Origin: Burkholderiaceae bacterium
Lineage (GTDB): Bacteria > Pseudomonadota > Gammaproteobacteria > Burkholderiales > Burkholderiaceae
Direction of reading: 5' to 3'
Length of the DNA: 64,000 bases
Assembly (NCBI GenBank): GCA_947455485.1
Contig: CANGNV010000002.1
Location: forward strand, 1 to 64,000
The position numbers and the translations under genes are program-made. Below are positions 18,129-26,465 of the stretch, one piece after another. The notes beneath the pieces are model-generated. The model was not told where the DNA came from, ran no database searches, and saw nothing but the letters and a program-made list of their open reading frames with translations. The stretch's first letter is position 1; the number at the start of each line of letters is the position of its first letter.

Positions 18129-18668
18129 ATGAGCTTCATGAAACAAGGATTTATCGCATTTTCCATCGCAGCACTTGCATTGTTGAGTGCCTGTGTAAGT
18201 CAAAATAAATACAATCAGTTAGACCAGGCGTACACCCAGCTTCAACAGGCTTATCAGGGTGATGAGGTTGAGATTCGTCAATTACAGGGCGAATTGCGCA
18301 TTACTATTCGCGACAAGATTTTGTTCCCAGAGGGTGGCTATCGTTTAAATGCAAAAGCAGATCAAGTGCTAGCAAAAATGGCGCCAACACTATCTGGCTT
18401 CCAAAATACTAAGGTAGTTGTTCGTGGTTACACAGACAATCTTTCAATTGGGCCTGAATTGCGCAATCAAGGGATTGCAACTAATCTTGATTTATCTTCT
18501 AAGCGTGCAGATAACGTAGTTGATTACCTGATTCGTAAAGGTGTAAGTCAAAGTTTAATTTCTGCACAAGGTATGGGCGAATCTAACCCTGTAGCTTCTA
18601 ACGCAACCCCAGATGGTCGCGCACAAAATCGTCGTATTGAAGTTACCTTGGTTGGACCAGGTAATTAA
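18129..18668 (+). CDS. OmpA-family peptidoglycan-binding lipoprotein
   Basis: The 179-residue protein has a lipobox (LLSAC, acylated Cys near 22), a short coiled segment rich in Gln (about 28-55), and a C-terminal OmpA-like domain. RGYTDNLSIG and the SSKRADNVVDYLI and GRAQNRRIEVTL stretches carry the Asp and Arg that hold diaminopimelate of peptidoglycan. It would link the outer membrane to the cell wall. The next gene, also a lipoprotein, starts 26 bases later and is probably co-transcribed. Confidence 0.9.
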   Translation: MSFMKQGFIAFSIAALALLSACVSQNKYNQLDQAYTQLQQAYQGDEVEIRQLQGELRITIRDKILFPEGGYRLNAKADQVLAKMAPTLSGFQNTKVVVRGYTDNLSIGPELRNQGIATNLDLSSKRADNVVDYLIRKGVSQSLISAQGMGESNPVASNATPDGRAQNRRIEVTLVGPGN

Positions 18669-18694
18669 TTCACAGCACAAGTAAAGGATAAAGA

Positions 18695-19093
18695 ATGAAA
18701 TATTTAATGAAAATTTGTGCGCTAGCAATTGTTGCACTGTCATTGGCTGCATGCTCCGGTACACCTGATGTCAAAACATCTTCAGCGGATTTTGTAAAAG
18801 TTACTAATGGAATTTTGACAAGCAGTTATGGCAAAACCGTTTATACCTTTGATAAAGATCAGGCTGGCTCAGGTAAATCTGAGTGCACATTAACCTGTGC
18901 AGATAATTGGCCTCCAGTCTACGTAGAGCCAGGCATCATGCTTTCTGGAAATTTTTCTTCGATTACTCGAAACGATGGTCAGAAGCAATTGACCTTCAAG
19001 GGCAAGCCGCTCTATTTCTTCGTAAAGGATAAAAATCCCGGGGATAAGACTGGTGATAACGTCAACAATGTATGGCACGTTGTAACACCATAA
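18695..19093 (+). CDS. Small lipoprotein with secreted repeat (COG4315 / PF03640)
   Basis: The 132-residue protein has a lipobox (LAAC, Cys near 20) and two copies of a short motif of the type seen in COG4315 proteins: GKTVYTFDKDQ followed by CTLTCADNWPPVYV, and GKPLYFFVKDKNPGDKTGDNVNNVWHVV. The two Cys of the first repeat could form a disulfide. Function of this family is unknown. It follows the OmpA-like lipoprotein and is closed by a terminator. Confidence 0.85.
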   Translation: MKYLMKICALAIVALSLAACSGTPDVKTSSADFVKVTNGILTSSYGKTVYTFDKDQAGSGKSECTLTCADNWPPVYVEPGIMLSGNFSSITRNDGQKQLTFKGKPLYFFVKDKNPGDKTGDNVNNVWHVVTP

Positions 19094-19117
19094 TTTATTG
19101 CTGATGCAATGAATCGG

Positions 19118-19137
19118 AAGCCACCTACGGGTGGTTT
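19118..19137 (+). terminator. Rho-independent terminator (TACG loop)
   Basis: AAGCCACC, loop TACG, GGTGGTTT form an 8-bp stem with one G-T pair; the T tract is short and broken by C. It lies 25 bases after the COG4315 lipoprotein. Confidence 0.75.
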
Positions 19138-19186
19138 CTTTGCATTTTTAAATGTCGATTAATGGCAATTAGATTGAAATAATTTC

Positions 19187-20650
19187 TTGAAGTTACTAAA
19201 CGCCACCCCTAACAAGGCAAGATCTGCGCTCCTACTGCTGGCGAGCGCATTTTTACTTTTAGGTATGGTGGGATGCGCCAACAGGCCAATCAATCCACCT
19301 ATAGATAAGATTGAGTTGCAAAAGGGCTATCGTTTCTTAAATCCAGATAGATTTGAGAATGGAAAAATGCCAGAGACTTTGGTGGTCTTGGCTTTTTCTG
19401 GCGGCGGCACAAGAGCGGCTGCATTTTCCTATGGCGTACTCGAGGCGCTTCGCGATATTGAGCTCGTTAAATCAGATGGTAAAAAAATTCGCGCTATTGA
19501 TCAGGTTAATTTCATCACTGGCGTATCAGGCGGCAGCTTTACCGCACTGGCTTATGGATTGCACGGTGAAAAGCTATTTGATTTCTACGATGCCGATTTT
19601 TTAAAGCGCGATGTACAGGGTGAGCTGATCAGTAGAGCGGTTAATCCTGTAAATTGGACTAACTTAGCTTCAACAGGGTGGGGCCGTTCTGAATTGGCTG
19701 CTGAACTCTATGATGAGATTTTGTTTCATGGTGCTACCTATGGCGATTTACCAAAGCGCAATGCTCCCTTTGTTTTAGCCTCAGGTACCGATATTTCCTC
19801 GGGTGCTGGCTTTGCTTTTGATCAAGATTTTTTTGATTACCTGTGCTCAGATGTGTATGGCGTACCTTTAGCCCGTGCGGCCGCATCTTCTTCAGCAGTT
19901 CCTTTTGTCTTGTCGCCAGTAACCTATAACAATTACGCTGGCCAGTGCAAATTTATTGAGCCTGATTATCTTCATTACTTTGGAAGTTCAGCCAATGCAC
20001 CAAGGCCGGCCGCGCGTTTAATTAAATCAATGCAAGATTTAAAGGCCTATCATGACCAAAAAGATAATCCTTACATACATGTAGTGGATGGTGGCCTTGC
20101 AGATAATCTGGCAATGCGTGAGTTGCTGGAATTTTTAGAAGGACTCGAGGCCATGCAACTCGCAGGCTTATCAACACCATTTGATGGCGTAAAGAGAATT
20201 ATTGTCGTGGTAGTCAACTCTCTTTCCTCCCCTGAAACTTCATGGAATAAATCGGTGAATGGCCCGGGAAGTGTCGAGTTATTAATTAAGGCTACTGGCG
20301 TTCCAATTGATCACTACTCTTATGAGGAAGTCGAGACTCTAAAGGATACTCAGGCCCGCTGGAATAGCATGAGTAAGTTACGGAAATCTAAGTTATTCGC
20401 CACAAATAAAGATCCTGAGTTGGCTAAGATCGTTAATACCCCTAATATCGATTTATATGCGGTTAATGTTGCATTTAATATGCTCGATGACAAAGCGGAA
20501 TATGAATACCTTAATGGCTTGCCCACTTCGTTTTCATTGCCGCCTGAGGCCGTAGATCGCTTAAGAGCTGCAGCTAAAAAAATTATTCTAAGTTCTCCAG
20601 AAGTTCAGAAGATCATGAAGGATGACAATATGAGAATCGTCAAACAGTAA
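19187..20650 (+). CDS. Patatin-like phospholipase lipoprotein
   Basis: The 487-residue protein has a lipoprotein-type signal (LGMVGC, Cys about 30) and a patatin domain. The oxyanion loop is SGGGTRAAAFSYG, the nucleophile elbow is GVSGGS, and the dyad Asp is in DGGLADNL. Patatins are serine acyl hydrolases acting on phospholipids. The lipobox suggests a membrane-anchored periplasmic or outer-membrane enzyme. The start is TTG at 19187 with a weak ribosome site; it is chosen because the signal peptide follows it directly. It heads a probable operon with the barrel protein at 20664 and the kinase/regulator pair at 21467-23973. Confidence 0.9.
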   Translation: MKLLNATPNKARSALLLLASAFLLLGMVGCANRPINPPIDKIELQKGYRFLNPDRFENGKMPETLVVLAFSGGGTRAAAFSYGVLEALRDIELVKSDGKKIRAIDQVNFITGVSGGSFTALAYGLHGEKLFDFYDADFLKRDVQGELISRAVNPVNWTNLASTGWGRSELAAELYDEILFHGATYGDLPKRNAPFVLASGTDISSGAGFAFDQDFFDYLCSDVYGVPLARAAASSSAVPFVLSPVTYNNYAGQCKFIEPDYLHYFGSSANAPRPAARLIKSMQDLKAYHDQKDNPYIHVVDGGLADNLAMRELLEFLEGLEAMQLAGLSTPFDGVKRIIVVVVNSLSSPETSWNKSVNGPGSVELLIKATGVPIDHYSYEEVETLKDTQARWNSMSKLRKSKLFATNKDPELAKIVNTPNIDLYAVNVAFNMLDDKAEYEYLNGLPTSFSLPPEAVDRLRAAAKKIILSSPEVQKIMKDDNMRIVKQ

Positions 20651-20663
20651 CCAGCCTCTAGTA

Positions 20664-21467
20664 ATGAAATATTTTTTACCGCTTCTCATCAGCTTATTTA
20701 TCTCGGTAGCACATGCCGAAGATTTATTAGTGCCCGTTTCAAAATTTGACAATGATTCTCAGCAGCTCTCAGATAGTAAGGTGCTGGAATTTTGGGCTTA
20801 TCACAACTACAACGGTAATGATAACTACCAAAATACTCTCAGACTGCGTTATTACAACCCCTTAGAGGCAGGCAATTGGCGTGGACGTCTTCGTTTAGAT
20901 ACTGCTTATTCTTCTAATTTCAATTCAATATCGTCTGCTAATAATTCAGGGCAGTACAGTGCAGGTCAAACCATGGTCACCGTCTGGGGGCAAGACAATG
21001 GCTTGTTAAGGTCTCTAGGTGCATTAGTTGGTGGACGCGTGATCTTCCCTTTTGGGAATAATGGTCAGTGGGCAGTAGGGCCTCAGTTGGGATGGTCATT
21101 CCAGCCGGAGATCGATACCCTCTTGCATGTAACTGATTTCTCACCATTAATTCGCTATATGTATGGCTTTGACACTAAAAACAATAGCCTAACTGTGAAT
21201 CCCAGTCAGCCAGCACTACAGCGCAACCTTCAAATGTTCCCCACTATTGGTTTTCAGTTAACGCCTAATACAATGCTGCGTTTTTGGGATGAGAACGGGA
21301 TGGTCTATAACTCCGCTGGGGGAGGTTGGTTTGTGCCAATTGACGCCATGGTGACCCATCGGCTTTCAAAGCACTGGGTAGTTGCAGTGGGAGCTAGTAA
21401 GCAAGTTGTACAAACTTATCGTCAATATGACTGGTCCAGTTACGCGAAAATCTCATTCAATTTTTAA
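20664..21467 (+). CDS. Outer-membrane beta-barrel protein of unknown function
   Basis: The 267-residue protein has a signal peptide ending AHA (about residue 18), then alternating aromatic/polar strands (LRLRYYNP, WRGRLRLDTAYSS, WAVGPQLGWSF). It ends in Phe (ISFNF), the usual signal for outer-membrane insertion. I do not recognise a named family. It starts 13 bases after the patatin gene and ends on the first base of the next kinase gene, so it is tightly linked to that sensor system. It could be a sensor partner or simply a co-regulated porin. Confidence 0.75.
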   Translation: MKYFLPLLISLFISVAHAEDLLVPVSKFDNDSQQLSDSKVLEFWAYHNYNGNDNYQNTLRLRYYNPLEAGNWRGRLRLDTAYSSNFNSISSANNSGQYSAGQTMVTVWGQDNGLLRSLGALVGGRVIFPFGNNGQWAVGPQLGWSFQPEIDTLLHVTDFSPLIRYMYGFDTKNNSLTVNPSQPALQRNLQMFPTIGFQLTPNTMLRFWDENGMVYNSAGGGWFVPIDAMVTHRLSKHWVVAVGASKQVVQTYRQYDWSSYAKISFNF

Positions 21468-23305
21468 TGCTTAAAGCACTTCTTTCGTTAATTGCACTTA
21501 CACTCATTTCCTTTGTTACTCAGGTCAGGGCAGATGATGGCTATATTCTTCAGCAGGCCTATTTTGAAGACAAGACCAGTGCACTCAATCTTGATCAGAT
21601 CCGAGACGAAAAATTTACTTCATATACAGGGTGGCTTGCCAAAGGTTACAGCCCCTCTACGTATTGGATTAAATTAAGCATCCGTCCCTCGGATCAAGAT
21701 TTAGTTTTACGCATACGCCCAACCTTCGCTGAAACGATTCAGCTTTTTGATAATCAGGGCGCCATCTCAAATAGAGTTACTGGTGCTAAGCACCCCTGGA
21801 AAGAATCCGACATTCAATCCTATAACCATAATTTCAAGTTGGGGCCCTTGCAACAAGAACGTGAAATTTTCTTGAGTGTTAAGTCCAATAGAAGTTATTT
21901 GCTTTCATTTGATGTGATGCCAGCAGCGGATTATTTGGGCGGCGATCACATTGATGGCTTGCTCTACATCGGCTACATTGTTTTTACATTCACTTTAGCG
22001 CTGGGCCTTCTTGGAGCATGGCTGACGAATCGTGAATTGGTTCTTGGTGTTTTCACGATTCAACAGTTCTTTGCGTTTTTTCATACCTTCTTTGTAGTTG
22101 GGTACGCACGTATTTTTCTGGACCGATATATTGATGTTTCTACTATCAATTATTTAGCCTATGTAGTGGTGGTGAGCTATCCGTTCATTGCAATTTTGGC
22201 TAATAAATTATTGTTTGAGGAGTATGGGCTGAAGCGTACTTACCGTTATTTATTCAATGGCTTATCTATTGCCTCCCTGATTGTGATTTCTTTACTCTTT
22301 ATTGGGTATACCAATGAATCCTTGAAATTCAATGCAAATTTAGTCATGGCAACAATATGCGTATTCAGTTTAACGGCATGGTTCGGAACTTTGGGCGGTA
22401 ATAATCAAAAAAATATCAATCTGCCATTAAATATTTTACGAATTTACTATTCCCTGAATTTATTGATGTGGTCGATTTCAGTATTGCCCTTACTTGGCAT
22501 AGTGCAAGGTAAGGAATTAACGCTCCACTCCTACCTTCTCTATAACGTCTTTAGTGCACTGATTTTCTTCTTGTTGTTGCAGTACCGTACAAGAGCGATC
22601 TTAAAGAATGAGACGCTGAAATCAGAAACTCTTAAAAAAGAGGCTGAATATGAAAAATTTCGGCGAGAAGAGCAGGGCAAGTTGATGGCTATGTTGACTC
22701 ATGAAATCAGAACGCCTTTATCTGTTCTTAAGTTAGTTGTGGATCGTAAGGTAACGGGTTCAGATCTCGAGGAATTTGCCAATAGGGCTGTCAGTAATAT
22801 TGACTCTATTATTGATAAGTGTATTCAGCTTGATCGACTTGATTTAAATGCATTAGCGATTCATAAAACCCCCTTTAATTTTTCAGAGCTATTGTTGTCT
22901 GTCATCTCAGACACGCATTTAGAAGGGCGATTTGCAATTCTGGAAGAAGATCATATTGATATCAGATCTGATCGAGACATTATTCGCATCATTGTTTCTA
23001 ACTTAGTTATTAATGCTACAAAATATTCAGCGCTGGATAGCAAAATTCATATTAGTAGCAGTATTGATGGTGTTGAAGATAATTTCCGTCTGAAATTCAG
23101 TATTCAAAATGAGATCGGCCCTATTGGCGCCCCAGACCCAAGCTTGGTGTTCGATAAATACTACAGAGGTGCTGCGGCTGCCAAGATTAGTGGTTCTGGC
23201 CTAGGATTATTTCTTGTGCGAGAGCTCACCTATGCTTTGGCTGGTGATATAAAGTGCCATGTCAACCAAGACTCAATTACATTTACGGTATGGATTCCAG
23301 TTTAA
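21467..23305 (+). CDS. Sensor histidine kinase with 7TM-DISM input domain (copy 2)
   Basis: The 612-residue protein is similar throughout to the kinase at 12636. It has a signal peptide, a DISM-type periplasmic domain (GYILQQAYFEDKTSALNLD; GWLAKGYSPSTYWIKL), seven membrane helices at about 160-370, and a kinase core with His412 in MLTHEIRTPLSVLKL. The N box is LVINATKYS and the G box GSGLGLFLVRE. It starts on the last base of the barrel gene stop (TAATG) and overlaps its regulator by 16 bases, exactly as in copy 1. The periplasmic domains differ more than the core, so a different ligand is likely. Confidence 0.93.
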   Translation: MLKALLSLIALTLISFVTQVRADDGYILQQAYFEDKTSALNLDQIRDEKFTSYTGWLAKGYSPSTYWIKLSIRPSDQDLVLRIRPTFAETIQLFDNQGAISNRVTGAKHPWKESDIQSYNHNFKLGPLQQEREIFLSVKSNRSYLLSFDVMPAADYLGGDHIDGLLYIGYIVFTFTLALGLLGAWLTNRELVLGVFTIQQFFAFFHTFFVVGYARIFLDRYIDVSTINYLAYVVVVSYPFIAILANKLLFEEYGLKRTYRYLFNGLSIASLIVISLLFIGYTNESLKFNANLVMATICVFSLTAWFGTLGGNNQKNINLPLNILRIYYSLNLLMWSISVLPLLGIVQGKELTLHSYLLYNVFSALIFFLLLQYRTRAILKNETLKSETLKKEAEYEKFRREEQGKLMAMLTHEIRTPLSVLKLVVDRKVTGSDLEEFANRAVSNIDSIIDKCIQLDRLDLNALAIHKTPFNFSELLLSVISDTHLEGRFAILEEDHIDIRSDRDIIRIIVSNLVINATKYSALDSKIHISSSIDGVEDNFRLKFSIQNEIGPIGAPDPSLVFDKYYRGAAAAKISGSGLGLFLVRELTYALAGDIKCHVNQDSITFTVWIPV

Positions 23306-23973
23306 AAATAGCTATTGTTGAGGATAACGACGATCTCAGGTCTATCTTGATTCAAGATATATCGATTGCAGGTTACTTTGTCCAAGGCGCGGATTCAGCT
23401 AAGCAATTAGATGAATTATTTGCAAACGATACCTTTGATATCTTGATTGCTGATGTCAATTTGCCGGGCGAGGATGGTTTTAGTATTGCCGCGCGTTATA
23501 AAAAGTATCAGCCTAATCTTGCGATTGTGATGCTTACTGCCCGTACTGCAGTTGAGGATAAGGTTGGTGGCTACGAGGCTGGCGCTGATTTGTATCTGAC
23601 CAAGCCAGTATCCAATTTCGAGTTATTAGCTGCTATCGGTAGCATTGCTAGGCGAGTTGGCTCTCAAAAGCCGAAGCCAGAAATTGTTCTCAATCTCAAA
23701 AATATGACTTTAACTGCCTCTAAAACGGTTGATCTTAATCGACAGGAAGTTTTGATTGTTAAGGCTCTAAGCGAGTCACCTTCTTCTAATCTGCCTTATT
23801 ACCAGCTGTTAGAGATTTGCAATGAACCTGTGGATGAAACCTCTAAAGCTACCTTAGAGGTCAGGATTGCAAGGTTGCGTAAGAAGTTCGTAGAGGCGGG
23901 GGTGGATAAGTCGCTCCGGGCTTTACGAGGCGACGGATATCAGCTTTTGGTGGATATTCATATAGTCTTGTAG
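23290..23973 (+). CDS. OmpR/PhoB-type response regulator (copy 2)
   Basis: The protein has a receiver domain with LIADVNLPGEDGFS (phospho-Asp at about 55), MLTAR and LTKP, then an OmpR-type winged helix (EVRIARLRKKF, RALRGDGYQL). The start is taken at ATG 23290, 12 codons inside the longest frame, because MDSSLKIAIVEDN aligns with copy 1 and gives the same 16-base overlap. The stop codon TAG at 23971 is itself the first three bases of a tandem 10-bp repeat that may be its own or its sister's binding site. Confidence 0.93.
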   Translation: MDSSLKIAIVEDNDDLRSILIQDISIAGYFVQGADSAKQLDELFANDTFDILIADVNLPGEDGFSIAARYKKYQPNLAIVMLTARTAVEDKVGGYEAGADLYLTKPVSNFELLAAIGSIARRVGSQKPKPEIVLNLKNMTLTASKTVDLNRQEVLIVKALSESPSSNLPYYQLLEICNEPVDETSKATLEVRIARLRKKFVEAGVDKSLRALRGDGYQLLVDIHIVL

Positions 23974-23990
23974 GGATTGGTAGGGATTGG
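23971..23990 (+). promoter_or_regulatory. Tandem 10-bp direct repeat, candidate OmpR-type operator
   Basis: TAGGGATTGG occurs twice in exact tandem, overlapping the stop codon of the regulator gene and 103 bases before the channel gene. Spacing of 10 bp is what OmpR/PhoB-family dimers usually need. The identical 19-mer TCTTGTAGGGATTGGTAGG (23966-23984) recurs at 27207-27225. AT-rich sequence with possible -35 TTGAAG (23998) and -10-like TGTATA/TATATA lies just downstream. Confidence 0.55.
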
Positions 23991-24093
23991 AATGATTTTG
24001 AAGGTTTTCCTAATAAATTTTGTATATATTTCAGCCATATAAATCATTCAGGTCTAAAATCATTAGGTTTTAATTTTTGACTTTCCGGACCCC

Positions 24094-24573
24094 ATGTCGC
24101 CTACCTCAAGCATTGATCTTGCTTTCCTAAATTCAGTCCCTCAGACTGCATTTGGCATTTTCATGATTGGACTAGTATTGACCATTGACGGCTTTGCTTT
24201 CGCGGCGATTGTTTCCTTTTTTAGAAGTACCGTAGGGAGTCACCCTATACCTTCTAAATTACGGTCTACCTTTTTCTTTGTTGTCTGCACTCAATTGCTT
24301 GCGCTTGCTCAATTAGGGGCCGTTTGTATCTGGGCCCTCTCGTTGCAGCTAATTGGAATTGTGCCCAACTGGTTTAATGCACTTCATTTAAGTGCGAGTA
24401 GCTACACAACTTTGGGAGATTTTCCTGTTGCAATGGCGGAAGGCTGGCATTTGATTCCTGTCTTCATTGCATTTTCAGGTCTTTTTTCATTTGCTTGGGC
24501 CGCTTCATCAACCATGTCCATGGTCAGCTCCTTGAATAGCTACTTAGACACTACAAGAAATACAAACCTTTAA
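24094..24573 (+). CDS. Small membrane protein with K+ channel-like pore motif
   Basis: The 159-residue protein has hydrophobic helices at about 13-40, 58-88 and 125-150, and between the last two a pore-like segment, SASSYTTLGDF. This resembles the TTVGYGD selectivity filter of two-helix ion channels, but the Tyr is missing (TLGDF for TVGYG). It may be a degenerate or non-selective member of the ion channel family. It heads a probable operon with two outer-membrane proteins, behind the direct repeat at 23971. A second channel-like gene with a better filter lies at 38357. Confidence 0.7.
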   Translation: MSPTSSIDLAFLNSVPQTAFGIFMIGLVLTIDGFAFAAIVSFFRSTVGSHPIPSKLRSTFFFVVCTQLLALAQLGAVCIWALSLQLIGIVPNWFNALHLSASSYTTLGDFPVAMAEGWHLIPVFIAFSGLFSFAWAASSTMSMVSSLNSYLDTTRNTNL

Positions 24574-24609
24574 TTAACCTCTCTTCAACCCAACTTCAAC
24601 AATCCTTTT

Positions 24610-25419
24610 ATGAATAAGAAAATCCTACTAGCCATTTTTTCGGCTTCTGCATTGATTGCTTCCGCTGGTACCACCCAAGCTCAAGAAGCTTTTTCACCGA
24701 TTCCTCAAGTTACAGATGGCTGGCGTGTTTCAGTTTCTCCATATGCATGGCTGCCAACCGTTAACACCACAGATAGTGGTGGTGGGCCTGGATCTAAAAA
24801 TGTAGATCTCTCCTTAAATAACATTATTAGCAATCTCAAATCAGGTGTGATGATTGCCGGTGAAGTGCATTACGGTAAGTGGGGCGTATCTCTAGATTTG
24901 GCTAATGCAGTTGTTTCAAAATCAAGCGGCTTTAACTACCATGGCGACCCAGCGTACAAATTTGGAGATAAGGGTACTTTGCAAGCCACATTATTTAACG
25001 CTATGGGCACTTACACTGCTTTCAATAGCCAAGATGCTTATGTAGATGCTTTGCTTGGTGTGCGTTGGATTAGTTTGACGACTACCTTGGATTTGAACTT
25101 GGTCAGTAATCCGTCTGAAAAAATTAGCACCTCATCTCCAGCGTCAGCAACCTATGGTGTTGTGGGCGTGAACAGTCGTTATCGCATCATGAACTCTAAC
25201 TGGTATGTTCCTTTGTATGCCGACGCTGGCACTGCTGGCGGTCCTAATCACTTTACTTGGCAGGCTTCAACAGGTGTGGGTGTTGCGCTCAGCAAAATGG
25301 TAGACGTTTCATTAACGTACCGCGCTATCGGCTTTGATGTCAAGACCGGCAACGGCGACTCAGCATTAATTAAAGGCCTTTTCCATGGTCCGCAGTTAAT
25401 GGCAACATTCAACTTCTAA
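24610..25419 (+). CDS. Exported beta-barrel protein, unknown function
   Basis: The 269-residue protein has a signal peptide ending TQAQ (about residue 25), then strands typical of an outer-membrane barrel: WRVSVSPYAWLP, WGVSLDLANAVV, VDVSLTYRAIGFDV. It ends LMATFNF with a terminal Phe. WRVSVSPYAWLP is of the kind seen in conserved hypothetical outer-membrane proteins. It lies 36 bases after the channel-like gene and 18 before the next barrel gene, probably in one transcript. No function can be assigned. Confidence 0.72.
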   Translation: MNKKILLAIFSASALIASAGTTQAQEAFSPIPQVTDGWRVSVSPYAWLPTVNTTDSGGGPGSKNVDLSLNNIISNLKSGVMIAGEVHYGKWGVSLDLANAVVSKSSGFNYHGDPAYKFGDKGTLQATLFNAMGTYTAFNSQDAYVDALLGVRWISLTTTLDLNLVSNPSEKISTSSPASATYGVVGVNSRYRIMNSNWYVPLYADAGTAGGPNHFTWQASTGVGVALSKMVDVSLTYRAIGFDVKTGNGDSALIKGLFHGPQLMATFNF

Positions 25420-25437
25420 TTTCCATACTTCACTCTC

Positions 25438-26316
25438 ATGAACAATATTCTTAAAACAGTAGTCATTGCATCCGCAGCTTTGGTTTTTTCATCTCCTACA
25501 TTTGCTCAAGAGGCAGCAGCTCGCACTGGAACTATTGCCGCTGAAAACTCTGGAGCATTAGCAACAGCTAAACCAGCAGTGGATAGTGTTGATATCGCAA
25601 AAAAATTAGCAAACCCAATCGCTAATATGATTTCCGTGCCATTGCAGTATGAGTTCAGTCGTGGTGTTGGGCTTAATCAAGGTGGCTCAGAGCAAACCCT
25701 CTTATTCCAGCCGGTAGCTCCATTTAATTTGGGTGGCGGTGATACTTTTATCGTTCGTCCTATTGTTGCGGGTGTGAGAGAGACAAGCGTGCAATATGCT
25801 CCAGGGCGCTCTTTTTCTGGTTACGGTATTGCGAGCGTAACGCTTGAATCCTTTTATGCGCCAAACACCAACTCTTCATGGATTTGGGGTATTGGACCAT
25901 ACGCGCAATCTCCATCAGGCAACAGCGGTAAGTTTGGTTCACAGCAAACTGCTGCCGGTGTTACCGGTGTCGTTCTGAATCGTGACGGTCCTTGGACATA
26001 CGGTTTGCTAGGATATCAATCATGGAGTGTTGGTGGTAATCCCGCTTTTGGTACGCAAAATAATCTCTACGGCCAACCTTTTGTCGCATATACGACTAAA
26101 ACAGCTTGGACTTATACCGCCAATATGGAGGCGCAATTTAACTACGACTCCCGTCGCACAACTAATCCATTGTATGCAGGCGTTTCTAAGCTGTTTGTAA
26201 TCGACGGCGTTCCTTTCTCCTTTGGAGCTGGCCCAATCTATTACGTTAGCAATACGCCCGGTGGCCCCTCAGGTTGGGGTGCAAGAGCTACAGCAACTCT
26301 GGTTATTTTGAAGTAA
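25438..26316 (+). CDS. Exported protein, probable outer-membrane transporter-like barrel
   Basis: The 292-residue protein has a signal peptide ending TFAQ (about 24) and an Ala-rich linker. A barrel-like repeat pattern begins near 65 (MISVPLQYEFSRGVG) and includes LLFQPVAPFNLGGGD, WIWGIGPYAQSPSG and WTYGLLGYQSWSVGG. That pattern is typical of a family of hypothetical proteins in aquatic proteobacteria often labelled transporter or neuromedin-like; I cannot name it surely. It closes the channel-barrel-barrel operon and is followed by a strong terminator. Confidence 0.72.
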   Translation: MNNILKTVVIASAALVFSSPTFAQEAAARTGTIAAENSGALATAKPAVDSVDIAKKLANPIANMISVPLQYEFSRGVGLNQGGSEQTLLFQPVAPFNLGGGDTFIVRPIVAGVRETSVQYAPGRSFSGYGIASVTLESFYAPNTNSSWIWGIGPYAQSPSGNSGKFGSQQTAAGVTGVVLNRDGPWTYGLLGYQSWSVGGNPAFGTQNNLYGQPFVAYTTKTAWTYTANMEAQFNYDSRRTTNPLYAGVSKLFVIDGVPFSFGAGPIYYVSNTPGGPSGWGARATATLVILK

Positions 26317-26368
26317 TTGCAATAGCTGGGGTTTAGCTACCCTACTGCACAGATAAGCATGTTAAAGG

Positions 26369-26396
26369 AACCCTCATCAGCAATGATGAGGGTTTT
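26369..26396 (+). terminator. Rho-independent terminator
   Basis: AACCCTCATCA (26369-26379), loop GCAA, TGATGAGGGTT (26384-26394), then T run. A perfect 11-bp stem ends the 24094-26316 operon. Confidence 0.92.
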
Positions 26397-26465
26397 TCTT
26401 TGGGCGGTAATTCCGTTCCATTGGTATTCTTAGTTTTTCCTGTCAATTAATGTAAAGATTTATCA

